NCBI RefSeq assembly: GCF_016735115.1
Contig: NZ_JAERQJ010000003.1
Span: 434,001 to 498,000 of the forward strand
Length of the DNA stretch: 64,000 nucleotides
From: Aquimarina mytili
GTDB taxonomy: Bacteria; Bacteroidota; Bacteroidia; Flavobacteriales; Flavobacteriaceae
Direction of reading: 5' to 3'
In this document: in pieces, positions 37,580-44,970 of the stretch
Layout of the letters: every line of letters starts with the position of its first letter
Position numbering within the stretch: the first letter of the stretch is position 1
The notes under the pieces: model-generated
Seen by the model: the letters and a program-made list of their open reading frames with translations, nothing else
The model's database searches: none
Told to the model about the DNA's origin: nothing
Program-made: the position numbers and the translations under genes

Positions 37580-38425
37580 TCATTTAGATACACTATGGTT
37601 TTTGCCATAGTTGTTATCCCAGTATTCTTGTCCATTTACCTTATATACAACCGCATATTCTACAGTATTGATCGATTTATCAAATCTTGTACTCCCTGTC
37701 CATCTTTCAACCCCAAACTGATTTGGACTTTGGATGTAAAAAAATGGGCCACTATACCAATAGTTTCTATAGTCAAGCGTGAAATAGCTTTGTGTTTGCC
37801 AACCATCTGTTGTATAAAGTACACCCACTTCTTTATTTGGAGCCAGATTTCTAACATCTACAGTAACTGTTAATGAGTTTTGATCATAACTCGGGAAATA
37901 ATTTACACTATCAAAATCAGTATCCACACTAAGGTTAGCATCAGGATCGGCAATAAAATATCCATCTCTTCTCGCCATCTTATAATTAGCTCCATTATTG
38001 TTATCCCAGTATGTATTACCATCTACAACATATTTCACAACAAATTCGTCATCATAAACAGGCGAAACACCGTACCCTCCAATATTACTCGCTCCTGTCC
38101 ATAACTCGTTTTGATCATCTATATCCATACTATAGCTTAACGGAATTTCTTCCCAAGTTCCATCTATCTTTTCATGATAAATACTCACTTGTTTGTCATA
38201 AGCAAGGTCGGCCACTTTTACTGTAAACTTTCTGGTATACGTACTGTATCCTCTGTACCCGCCAGAAGACGTCCACGACTTAACCAGGCGTACCTGATCA
38301 GAGCTTTTAATTTCGGCTTCGGCTTCGGTTTTTACTATTAAGCTTTCAGGGCCTTCTACAAGATCATCTTCTGTTGAACAAGAAAAGACAACTAAACTGA
38401 TTAATAAATAAATGTAATTTTTCAT
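37580..38425 (-). CDS. Lipoprotein with two CBM21-like domains (copy 1)
   Basis: 281 residues. A short lipoprotein signal ends at Cys16 (LVVFSC). Two tandem domains follow, each with the CBM21 layout: first 'KFTVKVADLAYDKQVSIYHE' through 'EFVVKYVVDGNTYWDNNNGANY', second 'VTVDVRNLAPNKEVGVLYTTDGWQ' through 'EYAVVYKVNGQEYWDNNYGKN'. The WDNNxGxN signature is the core of CBM21 starch/glycogen-binding modules best known from eukaryotic PP1 glycogen-targeting subunits and Rhizopus glucoamylase. No catalytic domain is present. Probably displayed at the outer membrane or in the periplasm as an alpha-glucan or other glycan binder; that is inference. It is third in a minus-strand tandem of paralogues. 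Confidence 0.75.
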   Translation of the reverse strand: MKNYIYLLISLVVFSCSTEDDLVEGPESLIVKTEAEAEIKSSDQVRLVKSWTSSGGYRGYSTYTRKFTVKVADLAYDKQVSIYHEKIDGTWEEIPLSYSMDIDDQNELWTGASNIGGYGVSPVYDDEFVVKYVVDGNTYWDNNNGANYKMARRDGYFIADPDANLSVDTDFDSVNYFPSYDQNSLTVTVDVRNLAPNKEVGVLYTTDGWQTQSYFTLDYRNYWYSGPFFYIQSPNQFGVERWTGSTRFDKSINTVEYAVVYKVNGQEYWDNNYGKNHSVSK

Positions 38426-38452
38426 TGTGTGGTGGTTTTAAAAGTTAAATAT

Positions 38453-39307
38453 TTAGTTTGAGCTATTTACAGTAAAATTCCTTCCATAATTATTATCCCA
38501 ATACTCTTGCCCATTTACCTTGTAAACTACCGCATACTCAACACTATTAATGGAAGCATCAAGAATTACCGATCCAGTCCATCTTTCGATATTAAATTGG
38601 TTTGGACTTATTAATACATATTGATAACCGCTATACCATCTTGGTGTAAACGATAAAGGAAGATATTGTATGGTCTGCCATCCGTCGGTAGTATAAGCGA
38701 CTTCGACTTGTTTATCTGAAGTAATATTTCTTACATCAGCAATTACCGAAAATTTATTACCCGAACTTCCGTAAACTGGGTATAAACTATCATAATCGGC
38801 ATCTACACTTATATTAAGATCTGCTTGTGCAAAAAACGAGCCTACTTCCTTTTCCTGGATACTATAATTGCTTCCATTATTATTATCCCAATAGGTATTT
38901 CCATCTACATCATATTTAACAACAAATTCATCGTCATAGATTTTAGCTTCAGTGTATCCGGTATAGCGATATTCTCCTATCCAAATTTCATTTTGATTAT
39001 CAAGGCTATATGCATATGATAGTGGTATTTCTTCCCAGGTACCGTCAACTTTTTCATGATAAATACTTACTTGTTTATCATAAGCAAGGTTAGAGACTCT
39101 CACCGTAAATTTTCTGGTCCATGTATTAAATCCTCTATAATAGCTATAAGAGTTCCAGGCTTTAACTAAATTCACATTGGAAATACCCTGTGTAGATTTA
39201 AGCTCTAGGACTTGAACATCTTCAATACTTTGAGTTGAAATACTCTCATCATCTGTTGAACAGGAAAAAACAATGAGGCTTAGGAATAGATATAAATACT
39301 TTTTCAT
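38453..39307 (-). CDS. Lipoprotein with two CBM21-like domains (copy 2)
   Basis: 284 residues, Cys16 lipobox (LIVFSC). Domain 1 has 'KFTVRVSNLAYDKQVSIYHEKVDGTWEEIPL' segments nearly identical to copy 1 and 'NTYWDNNNGSNY'; domain 2 has 'VEVAYTTDGWQTIQYLPLSF' and 'QEYWDNNYGRNF'. The two domains within the protein are less alike than domain 1 of this copy and domain 1 of copy 1, so gene duplication followed domain duplication. It is separated from copy 1 by 27 nt and from copy 3 by 41 nt, so one transcript is likely. Confidence 0.75.
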   Translation of the reverse strand: MKKYLYLFLSLIVFSCSTDDESISTQSIEDVQVLELKSTQGISNVNLVKAWNSYSYYRGFNTWTRKFTVRVSNLAYDKQVSIYHEKVDGTWEEIPLSYAYSLDNQNEIWIGEYRYTGYTEAKIYDDEFVVKYDVDGNTYWDNNNGSNYSIQEKEVGSFFAQADLNISVDADYDSLYPVYGSSGNKFSVIADVRNITSDKQVEVAYTTDGWQTIQYLPLSFTPRWYSGYQYVLISPNQFNIERWTGSVILDASINSVEYAVVYKVNGQEYWDNNYGRNFTVNSSN

Positions 39308-39348
39308 TTTTAGAGTGATTTGTGCTTGTTGTTTTATTAAGTAGAATA

Positions 39349-40155
39349 TTATTGATTGATAGTATAATTTTTTCCGTAGTTATTATCCCAATATTCCTGT
39401 CCATTTACCTTATATACAACCGCATATTCAATAGAACTTACATTGGCATCTACTCGCACAGAAGTTTCCCACTTATCAATATCAAATTGATTTGGGCTTA
39501 TAATATAATTTGAATACCCCACTCTAAAGTATCTTTGATAACTTAGGGAAGCGCGTTGCACCGTAGCCCAGTTATCAGTGGTATATACCACTTCGACCGC
39601 TCCGGGTGCTCCATAATCTCGTCGTGCATCTACATTAATAGCAAAATAGCTTCCAGTAAACCTGGTGTAGTACTGATCTACCATCACCTCTATTTCTTCG
39701 CTTAGATTTGCCCCTATATTAACTTGCATGCTATAATTAGCCCCGTTATTATTATCCCAATAGGTTTGTTGGTCTACTACATATTTTACCACAAATTCAT
39801 CACTATAGATTTCTGTTTCGGGCTCTACCTCACCTACCCAGATTTCTTCATCATTGCCAATACTCTGCTGATATGTTAATGGAATATCCACCCAGTTGCC
39901 ACTCGGAGTAGCGTGATGAATGAAAACCTCTTTTTGATATGCCAGGTTTTTTACCTTAACGACAAAACGCCTCACATATCTGCTTCTTACCGGACTACTA
40001 CTATTTGATGTCCAAGCCCTAAGAAGCTCTACATTGTCTGAACTGTTTTTTGCTGCCAATTCTGCCGATTCTAATACAGAATCGATTTGGTCTGTGTCCT
40101 GAGTACATGAATACAAACTCAAAACAGCTGTTAATAGGATTAGAATTCTTTTCAT
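39349..40155 (-). CDS. Lipoprotein with two CBM21-like domains (copy 3)
   Basis: 268 residues and promoter-proximal in the tandem. The lipobox is Cys17 (LSLYSC). Domain 1: 'RFVVKVKNLAYQKEVFIHHATPSGNW' to 'QTYWDNNNGANY'; domain 2: 'GAVEVVYTTDNWATVQRASL' to 'QEYWDNNYGKNY'. It is the most divergent copy overall, yet its 3' end shares a DNA stretch of more than 25 identical bases with copy 1 (around 39402 and 37630), which suggests recent duplication or gene conversion. Same predicted role as the other copies. Confidence 0.75.
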   Translation of the reverse strand: MKRILILLTAVLSLYSCTQDTDQIDSVLESAELAAKNSSDNVELLRAWTSNSSSPVRSRYVRRFVVKVKNLAYQKEVFIHHATPSGNWVDIPLTYQQSIGNDEEIWVGEVEPETEIYSDEFVVKYVVDQQTYWDNNNGANYSMQVNIGANLSEEIEVMVDQYYTRFTGSYFAINVDARRDYGAPGAVEVVYTTDNWATVQRASLSYQRYFRVGYSNYIISPNQFDIDKWETSVRVDANVSSIEYAVVYKVNGQEYWDNNYGKNYTINQ

Positions 40156-40303
40156 AATTAATGTTTGTTAGATTTTTGTGGTTTTTAGTTGATTGTTGAT
40201 TTTAACTTTTCGAAAAAGTTTAGTGTCGATTTTAATTGCTCTATTGAAGTACGCTAACAGGGCATAAAGAGACAATTCGCACGATAAGAATTAACAATTA
40301 TTT

Positions 40304-40322
40304 TACGAAAAACGATTTCGTA
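40304..40322. promoter_or_regulatory. Palindrome upstream of the CBM21 operon
   Basis: TACGAAA (40304-40310), spacer AACGA, TTTCGTA (40316-40322): perfect 7-bp inverted repeat, about 150 nt upstream of the copy 3 start. A candidate binding site for a dimeric regulator. Confidence 0.4.
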
Positions 40323-40530
40323 CAGAAGCATTTTTAACCAAAAATTAAATTCAAAAAATTGGAATTATGAGGTTCTTAAAGACTGTCAATGTTTTTTATT
40401 AAAATAGTTTTAGCTGCGAAAAATTTTAGTTGAATAGAGGCGAAAATTTTAGATCATGTTTTCATCATAAAACAAATGCGAAAACCTTTTCATTGAATTT
40501 TCATGAAAAATGAGAGTGAAAGTTTTCGTA

Positions 40531-40576
40531 AAAAAAATAAGTTCTGGATCTTAAACTTGTTGAATATCCAGAACTT
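40531..40576 (-). terminator. Hairpin with minus-strand U-run upstream of the YxxYY lipoprotein gene
   Basis: AAGTTCTGGAT (40539-40549) pairs with ATCCAGAACTT (40566-40576), an 11-bp stem over 16 nt. On the minus strand it runs into a T-rich tract, so it would stop leftward transcription before the CBM21 operon. On the plus strand it may lie in the leader of the 40652 gene. Confidence 0.55.
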
Positions 40577-40651
40577 TAGTACTTAATTTTACATCTATAC
40601 TTGTGTGATGATTATCAAAAGTTAATTATTAATCTTTAAAAACCTTCACAC

Positions 40652-41614
40652 ATGAAAACAAAATCATTCTTAAAACTATCATTTGCAATTGCTGCCCTTG
40701 CCATAGGAGTTACCAGTTGTGAAAATGAAACCGAAACCACAAACCAAGAAACTACGGTTGCCGAAATTCCTGAAAAAATCATACCTGTTAGTAAAGCCAT
40801 CAACGAGTATAACAATTTTTACAATACTCGTGTTGCTTCATTTCAAAATGAAACTGCCGCCAAAGACAATAGAGCTGTGTGGTATGATCTACAAACATTA
40901 GAAAAATACTTGCAAAAAATCGAAACCATAGCACAACAAAAAGGGATCGAGATTACTAATTTAGGTTTTGTTCTTGGAGCAGATCACAATAACAAAAGAA
41001 CCGTTTTTCTGGCACCTATGACTTTTGATTCAGAATTAGGAATCAACAGGGCATTTTCAATAGACAATGATAAGATTACCTTCTTACATGCCAGTCCTTT
41101 TGATAATCATTCAAAAATTACAGACCAAGTAAAATTTGCAACTACTAATCAAAGCTTGATCTTGAGTAGTGATGGATACATCTCCTCTGACAAGGCTATT
41201 ACTATGTACAATAATTATTATGACTCCAAGCTTAAACCCTTAACTGATGTGATAAAAAATGATACCAGAATCTGTTTTTACGAAAAGGGAGTATTTAAAA
41301 ATTACCTGGCATACATCAAACAACAAGCAGCAAATAACCACATTAGCGTATCGGGTATAAACATAGTATTTGGGGTATACGGAAAAGATGCTTCGTTTGG
41401 AGCTTATGCAAATCACCAAACTTTGTTTTTTGCGCCAACTACTTCCGAAGCTAAAAGCCAAAACAACAACAGCTCGTACACTTTAGTAGATAATGAGATG
41501 ATCATTTTGGATTTTAGTAAGACACATTTAGAAAAAATAGTTTCTAAATTTAATAGTTTAGGTTCTACTTCAATAGCGAATGAAGTCACAGGAACACCTC
41601 CAATGGGTAGATAA
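40652..41614 (+). CDS. Lipoprotein with two copies of an unrecognised YxxYY domain
   Basis: 320 residues. The lipoprotein signal ends at Cys23 (GVTSC). Two homologous halves are visible: 'AINEYNNFYNTRV...VWYDLQTLEKYLQKIETIAQQKGIEIT-NLGFVLGA' and 'AITMYNNYYDSKL...CFYEKGVFKNYLAYIKQQAANNHISVSGINIVFGVYG', each ending with an 'FLAP/FFAPTT' strand. I do not know the family. The same domain occurs once in the gene at 41917, which shares the strand and leads into a two-component system. The protein ends with a short Pro-rich tail (GTPPMGR). A terminator follows, so it is its own transcript. A sensor accessory or ligand-binding role is possible but unproven. Confidence 0.8.
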   Translation: MKTKSFLKLSFAIAALAIGVTSCENETETTNQETTVAEIPEKIIPVSKAINEYNNFYNTRVASFQNETAAKDNRAVWYDLQTLEKYLQKIETIAQQKGIEITNLGFVLGADHNNKRTVFLAPMTFDSELGINRAFSIDNDKITFLHASPFDNHSKITDQVKFATTNQSLILSSDGYISSDKAITMYNNYYDSKLKPLTDVIKNDTRICFYEKGVFKNYLAYIKQQAANNHISVSGINIVFGVYGKDASFGAYANHQTLFFAPTTSEAKSQNNNSSYTLVDNEMIILDFSKTHLEKIVSKFNSLGSTSIANEVTGTPPMGR

Positions 41615-41660
41615 GGCATCTAATTATGTGTCAATAAAACGGCATGAAATAGCACTTCAA

Positions 41661-41707
41661 AATGAGATAGGGGAGAATAATTCTCCTTATCTCATTTTTT
41701 TATTATT
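41661..41707 (+). terminator. Intrinsic terminator after the YxxYY lipoprotein gene
   Basis: ATGAGATA (41662-41669) pairs with TATCTCAT (41687-41694), and inside it GGAGAA pairs with TTCTCC around a TAA loop with a small bulge. A run of seven T follows. Confidence 0.85.
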
Positions 41708-41916
41708 CAACAACAGTTAATCCCCTTTTTTGCACAGGGGGTTTTTCCCCTTTTTCAAACTTTCTGTTTTCAATACCTATGCTTCAAACTCCGGCAAAAG
41801 CACTTTATTAACAAGGAGTTACCACATGTACTCTTTAACAAAACTGGCGATTCTCTTTTTATAACTACATAATAATAGTATTTTTAGTAATCACAAACAT
41901 CTTAAACACCTAAACA
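41708..41916 (+). other. Leader of the 41917 operon, with competing G/C tracts
   Basis: About 210 nt. CCCC (41722-41725), GGGGG (41737-41741) and CCCC (41747-41750) can pair in two mutually exclusive ways, the second followed by T5. It may act as a small terminator or attenuator. No clear -7 box was found, the nearest being TATTTTTA at about 41878. Confidence 0.35.
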
Positions 41917-42639
41917 ATGGACAACAAGACTAACTTTTTAACACGGCTTAAAACCTATCCTTTAGAGTATTTTGGCACTGCTGTTATTGGCGGGTTAATT
42001 GCATTTGTTATTGCAAAAGCATTAATACCAGGACCAAATCTTGGTGCTTATCCACCGGATGGTAATGACCCACAAGACCTTCTTACCCTGGATCAAATCG
42101 GGGATTTATATTATCGCTATGCATGGGATCGAGCTACAATTATTGATAAAGCCGAAAGAAGCCATATAGCCGATTTTGAAGCAGTAAGATCTGTAACTTT
42201 TGAGTACCAGGATTTAAAAAACTATATCGATTTTATCGAAAAGAACTCTATCGAAGCTAATATAAAAATCTCGGGACTACGGTTTTATTACGGCAAATAC
42301 AAAAATGACAGGCCCGATAAGCAAAAAGGGCGACAAATGCTATTTTTTAACCCAACGGTGTTTGATAAAACCGATCAAAAAGATCTTGCTTACGCCATTG
42401 ATAGAACAGGAGGCAAAACGGGCATTGCCTATTTAAGGGATATTGTAAAAAAACCAATACGAAAAAACCCTAATGACACGACCAACACTGATAATACTGT
42501 AGGCTATTTAGAAAAATTAGATATTATAAACGAGGCATCTGCCCTTTCTTTTTTGAATTTCTCATCGAGCTATACCATTCAACCTCAAGCAAAAAACGGG
42601 GGTGGTCAACAAAGTCCTCCACCATATGATATCGAATAA
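41917..42639 (+). CDS. Membrane-anchored protein with one YxxYY domain
   Basis: 240 residues. One helix at about 19-36 (GTAVIGGLIAFVIAKALI) anchors it, and the rest is predicted to be exported or periplasmic. The domain (about 57-165) matches both halves of the 40652 lipoprotein: 'IGDLYYRYAWDRA', 'FEYQDLKNYIDFIEKNSIEANIKISGLRFYYGKY' and 'MLFFNPTVF'. It ends in a Pro/Gly/Gln-rich tail (GGGQQSPPPYDIE). It is the first gene of an operon with a polytopic membrane protein (15-nt gap), a histidine kinase and a LuxR-type regulator, which suggests a signalling role. The family is unknown to me. Confidence 0.8.
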   Translation: MDNKTNFLTRLKTYPLEYFGTAVIGGLIAFVIAKALIPGPNLGAYPPDGNDPQDLLTLDQIGDLYYRYAWDRATIIDKAERSHIADFEAVRSVTFEYQDLKNYIDFIEKNSIEANIKISGLRFYYGKYKNDRPDKQKGRQMLFFNPTVFDKTDQKDLAYAIDRTGGKTGIAYLRDIVKKPIRKNPNDTTNTDNTVGYLEKLDIINEASALSFLNFSSSYTIQPQAKNGGGQQSPPPYDIE

Positions 42640-42654
42640 AACTAAAATATAACA

Positions 42655-43317
42655 ATGGATATAGGGGTTTATGTATTCCTTAGAGATTTTTCAACTCTAT
42701 TTATAGGGCTTTTGAGTCCTATTATTGGGTCTATATACTTTTATAAGTATAAGGATTCTGTATTAAAGTATTTTCTGGCGTACTTATGGATCAGCGTAAT
42801 CCTTGATTATGGAGCATATATCGCCAGAGAATATTTTGATATTGGAAACAATGGAATAGTGTACAATATATTTTTCTTTTTTAGTTTTATATACTTGTCA
42901 TCATTATACTATAGAATCCTAAGAGATCCTAAAAAGAAAAAAGCGGTTTATGCCTTTATTTTTGTCTACATAATCTCGTTCATAGTTGGTGGGTTTTATG
43001 AAAACTACATGACCGATTTTCAATCCATACCTTTTATAACAGCATCCATCCTATTTGTTTTACAAGCCGCCTTGTATTTTATTGAAATATTGAATAGCAA
43101 ACGCATTTTATATATAAAAAAGAATCTATTTTTTTGGATTAGCATAGGTATTCTTGTGTATTATGTTGGCAATATTCCTTTTCGAATTGCAATAAAGTAT
43201 TATCTTGAAAAAGAATCAACCACTATATTGTTTTCACTTTTATATGTGTTGATTATTTTAACACATATTTGCTATATGATAGGCTTTATATGGAGCGACA
43301 AGAAACAGCAATATTAA
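42655..43317 (+). CDS. Polytopic (about 7 TM) membrane protein, possible sensor partner
   Basis: 220 residues, mostly hydrophobic, with about seven predicted spans (near 13-30, 37-55, 65-88, 98-113, 123-142, 155-175 and 185-210) and short loops; no large soluble domain. It overlaps the start of the kinase gene, and similar membrane proteins often precede simple HisKA_3-type kinases in Bacteroidota, which themselves have little sensor domain. It is a candidate input module for the downstream two-component system. No transporter motif is visible. Confidence 0.75.
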   Translation: MDIGVYVFLRDFSTLFIGLLSPIIGSIYFYKYKDSVLKYFLAYLWISVILDYGAYIAREYFDIGNNGIVYNIFFFFSFIYLSSLYYRILRDPKKKKAVYAFIFVYIISFIVGGFYENYMTDFQSIPFITASILFVLQAALYFIEILNSKRILYIKKNLFFWISIGILVYYVGNIPFRIAIKYYLEKESTTILFSLLYVLIILTHICYMIGFIWSDKKQQY

Positions 43318-44084
43318 TCACCACTATCATACTGGTGATGATTATCGTAATAATGATTTCTCTTTTTTTAATTTTTCAAAAAAGGAAGAATACTTTATTG
43401 CTACAACAAAAAGAAGATCAGCAAAGGTTCGAAAAATCTATTGCAGAAACTCAAATCGAAATTAGAGAAGAAACATTACGCAATATCAGTTGGGAACTGC
43501 ATGACAATATAGGGCAGTTACTCACACTTGCTAAAATACAAGTCAGTGTAGCACAAAATGACCCAAACAAATTACAAGAGGTTACCGATACCATAACAAA
43601 AAGTCTCGTCGAACTAAGGTCGTTATCAAAATTAATCAATCCAGATGCTATCAAGAGTTTAAACCTGACTGAAGCCATAACTATGGAAATTGAGCGGTTT
43701 AATCGTCTACAATTTATAAAAGCAACGATAACAAGTAATGAAGAGGTCGAAGTACTCGATGATAAAGTAGAAATTATCATTTTTAGAATACTTCAAGAGT
43801 TTTTTACCAATACAATCAAACATTCTAAAGCTTCAAATCTGGATGTTAATGTAGTGTATGATGAAGAAAAACTAGTTATACACGCCAAAGATAATGGCGT
43901 TGGTTTCAATATGAATGGTTCTAACACAAAACAAGGTATTGGTTTATGTAATATACAAAACAGAGGCAAATTGATTAATGCAAACGTGATATTAGAATCT
44001 GAAGAAGGAAAAGGAACAGCAATGACGCTTACCTATTATTATAATAAGAAAAGTTTAACCTCATTAGAAAATGAAGTTGATTAA
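43290..44084 (+). CDS. NarL-type (HisKA_3-like) sensor histidine kinase
   Basis: 264 residues from ATG 43290; a longer frame from 43269 adds seven residues and deepens the overlap with the upstream gene (28 versus 49 nt). One N-terminal helix (about 6-28) precedes a short linker, the H-box 'ISWELHDNIGQLLTLAKIQVSVA', the N-box 'ILQEFFTNTIKHSKAS' and the G-box 'KDNGVGFNMNGSNTKQGIGLCNIQNRG'. There is no sensor domain, so the membrane proteins encoded upstream probably supply input. It pairs with the LuxR-type regulator 66 nt downstream; a TAACTTTG box overlapping the kinase stop (44082-44089) could give the regulator an extra promoter. Confidence 0.92.
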   Translation: MERQETAILITTIILVMIIVIMISLFLIFQKRKNTLLLQQKEDQQRFEKSIAETQIEIREETLRNISWELHDNIGQLLTLAKIQVSVAQNDPNKLQEVTDTITKSLVELRSLSKLINPDAIKSLNLTEAITMEIERFNRLQFIKATITSNEEVEVLDDKVEIIIFRILQEFFTNTIKHSKASNLDVNVVYDEEKLVIHAKDNGVGFNMNGSNTKQGIGLCNIQNRGKLINANVILESEEGKGTAMTLTYYYNKKSLTSLENEVD

Positions 44085-44150
44085 CTTTGTATTAAGAATA
44101 ATTTACACAAATACATAGTCGTATCATCGACTCAAATAAAACACACACAG

Positions 44151-44789
44151 ATGAAATATTCAGTTGTAATCGTAGAGGATCATATCTTACTCTCTCAAGC
44201 TTTATCAGGGTTAGTAGATGGGTTTGCTAAGTTCAAAATATTATATATCTGTAAGAACGGAAAAGAGCTTTTAACCCGATTTAAAGATCCTAAAAACATA
44301 CCCGATATTGTACTCATGGATATCAACATGCCGATTATGAACGGTATAGAAACCACAGCAGCTCTAAAAGAAGAGTATCCAGACGTTAAAGTATTAGCAT
44401 TATCTGTTGAAGAAGACGAAAAAACCATTCTTAAAATGCTAAGAGCAGGAGCCAAAGGTTACTTATTAAAAGATACCGAAAAAAGTATCCTTGAAAATGC
44501 ACTTATAGAAATTCAGGAAACGGGTTTTTATCACACCAAGAATGTTACCAACCTCCTGCTAGGATCCTTGAACCCTAAAAGTGAAGACAATGTGGTGCTT
44601 AAGGATCGCGAACTTGAATTTATTAAGCATGCCTGTACAGAAAAAACGTATAAAGAAATCGCTGGAGACATGTGTCTAAGTCCAAAAACAATTGAGGGAT
44701 ATAGAGATTCAATTTTTGAAAAATTAGATCTTAAGAACAGGACTGGTTTAGTTATTTATGCCATCAAGAATAAAATATTTGTGCCTTAG
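44151..44789 (+). CDS. LuxR/NarL-type response regulator
   Basis: 212 residues. The receiver domain has 'VEDH' near residues 8-11, phosphoacceptor Asp in 'IVLMDINMPIMNGIETTAALK' (about residue 55) and the conserved 'GAKGYLLKDTE'. The C-terminal helix-turn-helix is 'LKDRELEFIKHACTEKTYKEIAGDMCLSPKTIEGYRDSIFEKL' (about 145-190). It is the output partner of the kinase encoded upstream. A strong terminator follows at 44846. Confidence 0.95.
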   Translation: MKYSVVIVEDHILLSQALSGLVDGFAKFKILYICKNGKELLTRFKDPKNIPDIVLMDINMPIMNGIETTAALKEEYPDVKVLALSVEEDEKTILKMLRAGAKGYLLKDTEKSILENALIEIQETGFYHTKNVTNLLLGSLNPKSEDNVVLKDRELEFIKHACTEKTYKEIAGDMCLSPKTIEGYRDSIFEKLDLKNRTGLVIYAIKNKIFVP

Positions 44790-44845
44790 TAGCAATTCTG
44801 CATATTATAATCACTTTTGGCTCGTTTATTGTAAATAGAAAAAAA

Positions 44846-44891
44846 ATAAAATCACAATTATGTATCATCATTGTGATTTTATCATTTTTTT
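44846..44891 (+). terminator. Intrinsic terminator after the two-component system
   Basis: ATAAAATCACAAT (44846-44858) pairs with ATTGTGATTTTAT (44870-44882) over 11 nt, followed by CATTTTTTT. A-rich sequence precedes it. Confidence 0.9.
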
Positions 44892-44937
44892 AAATAAACT
44901 AACCATCTTATACTTCGTTAAAAACAGTGTTTTTGTT

Positions 44938-44945
44938 TATTTTTG
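44938..44945 (+). promoter_or_regulatory. -7 box of rpoN promoter
   Basis: TATTTTTG matches TAnnTTTG and is 25 nt before the rpoN ATG. The -33 element is not clear. Confidence 0.5.
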
Positions 44946-44970
44946 TGAGTAGAAGAATATTGATATTTTT

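Larger units (their letters stand above)
40156..40651. other. Divergent intergenic region between CBM21 genes and the YxxYY lipoprotein gene
   Basis: 496 AT-rich nt with no coding frame I would support. It contains a 7-bp palindrome (40304-40322), an 11-bp hairpin (40539-40576), and a looser inverted pair in which GCGAAAACC (from about 40479) faces AGTTTTCGT (ending near 40529). It must hold promoters for both directions; no perfect TAnnTTTG box was found. Confidence 0.45.

Noticed and set aside
37574..37873. Plus-strand frame over the 3' end of CBM21 copy 1
   Set aside because: It is the reverse of the conserved second CBM21-like domain; similar shadows appear over the other two copies (for example 39322-39513).
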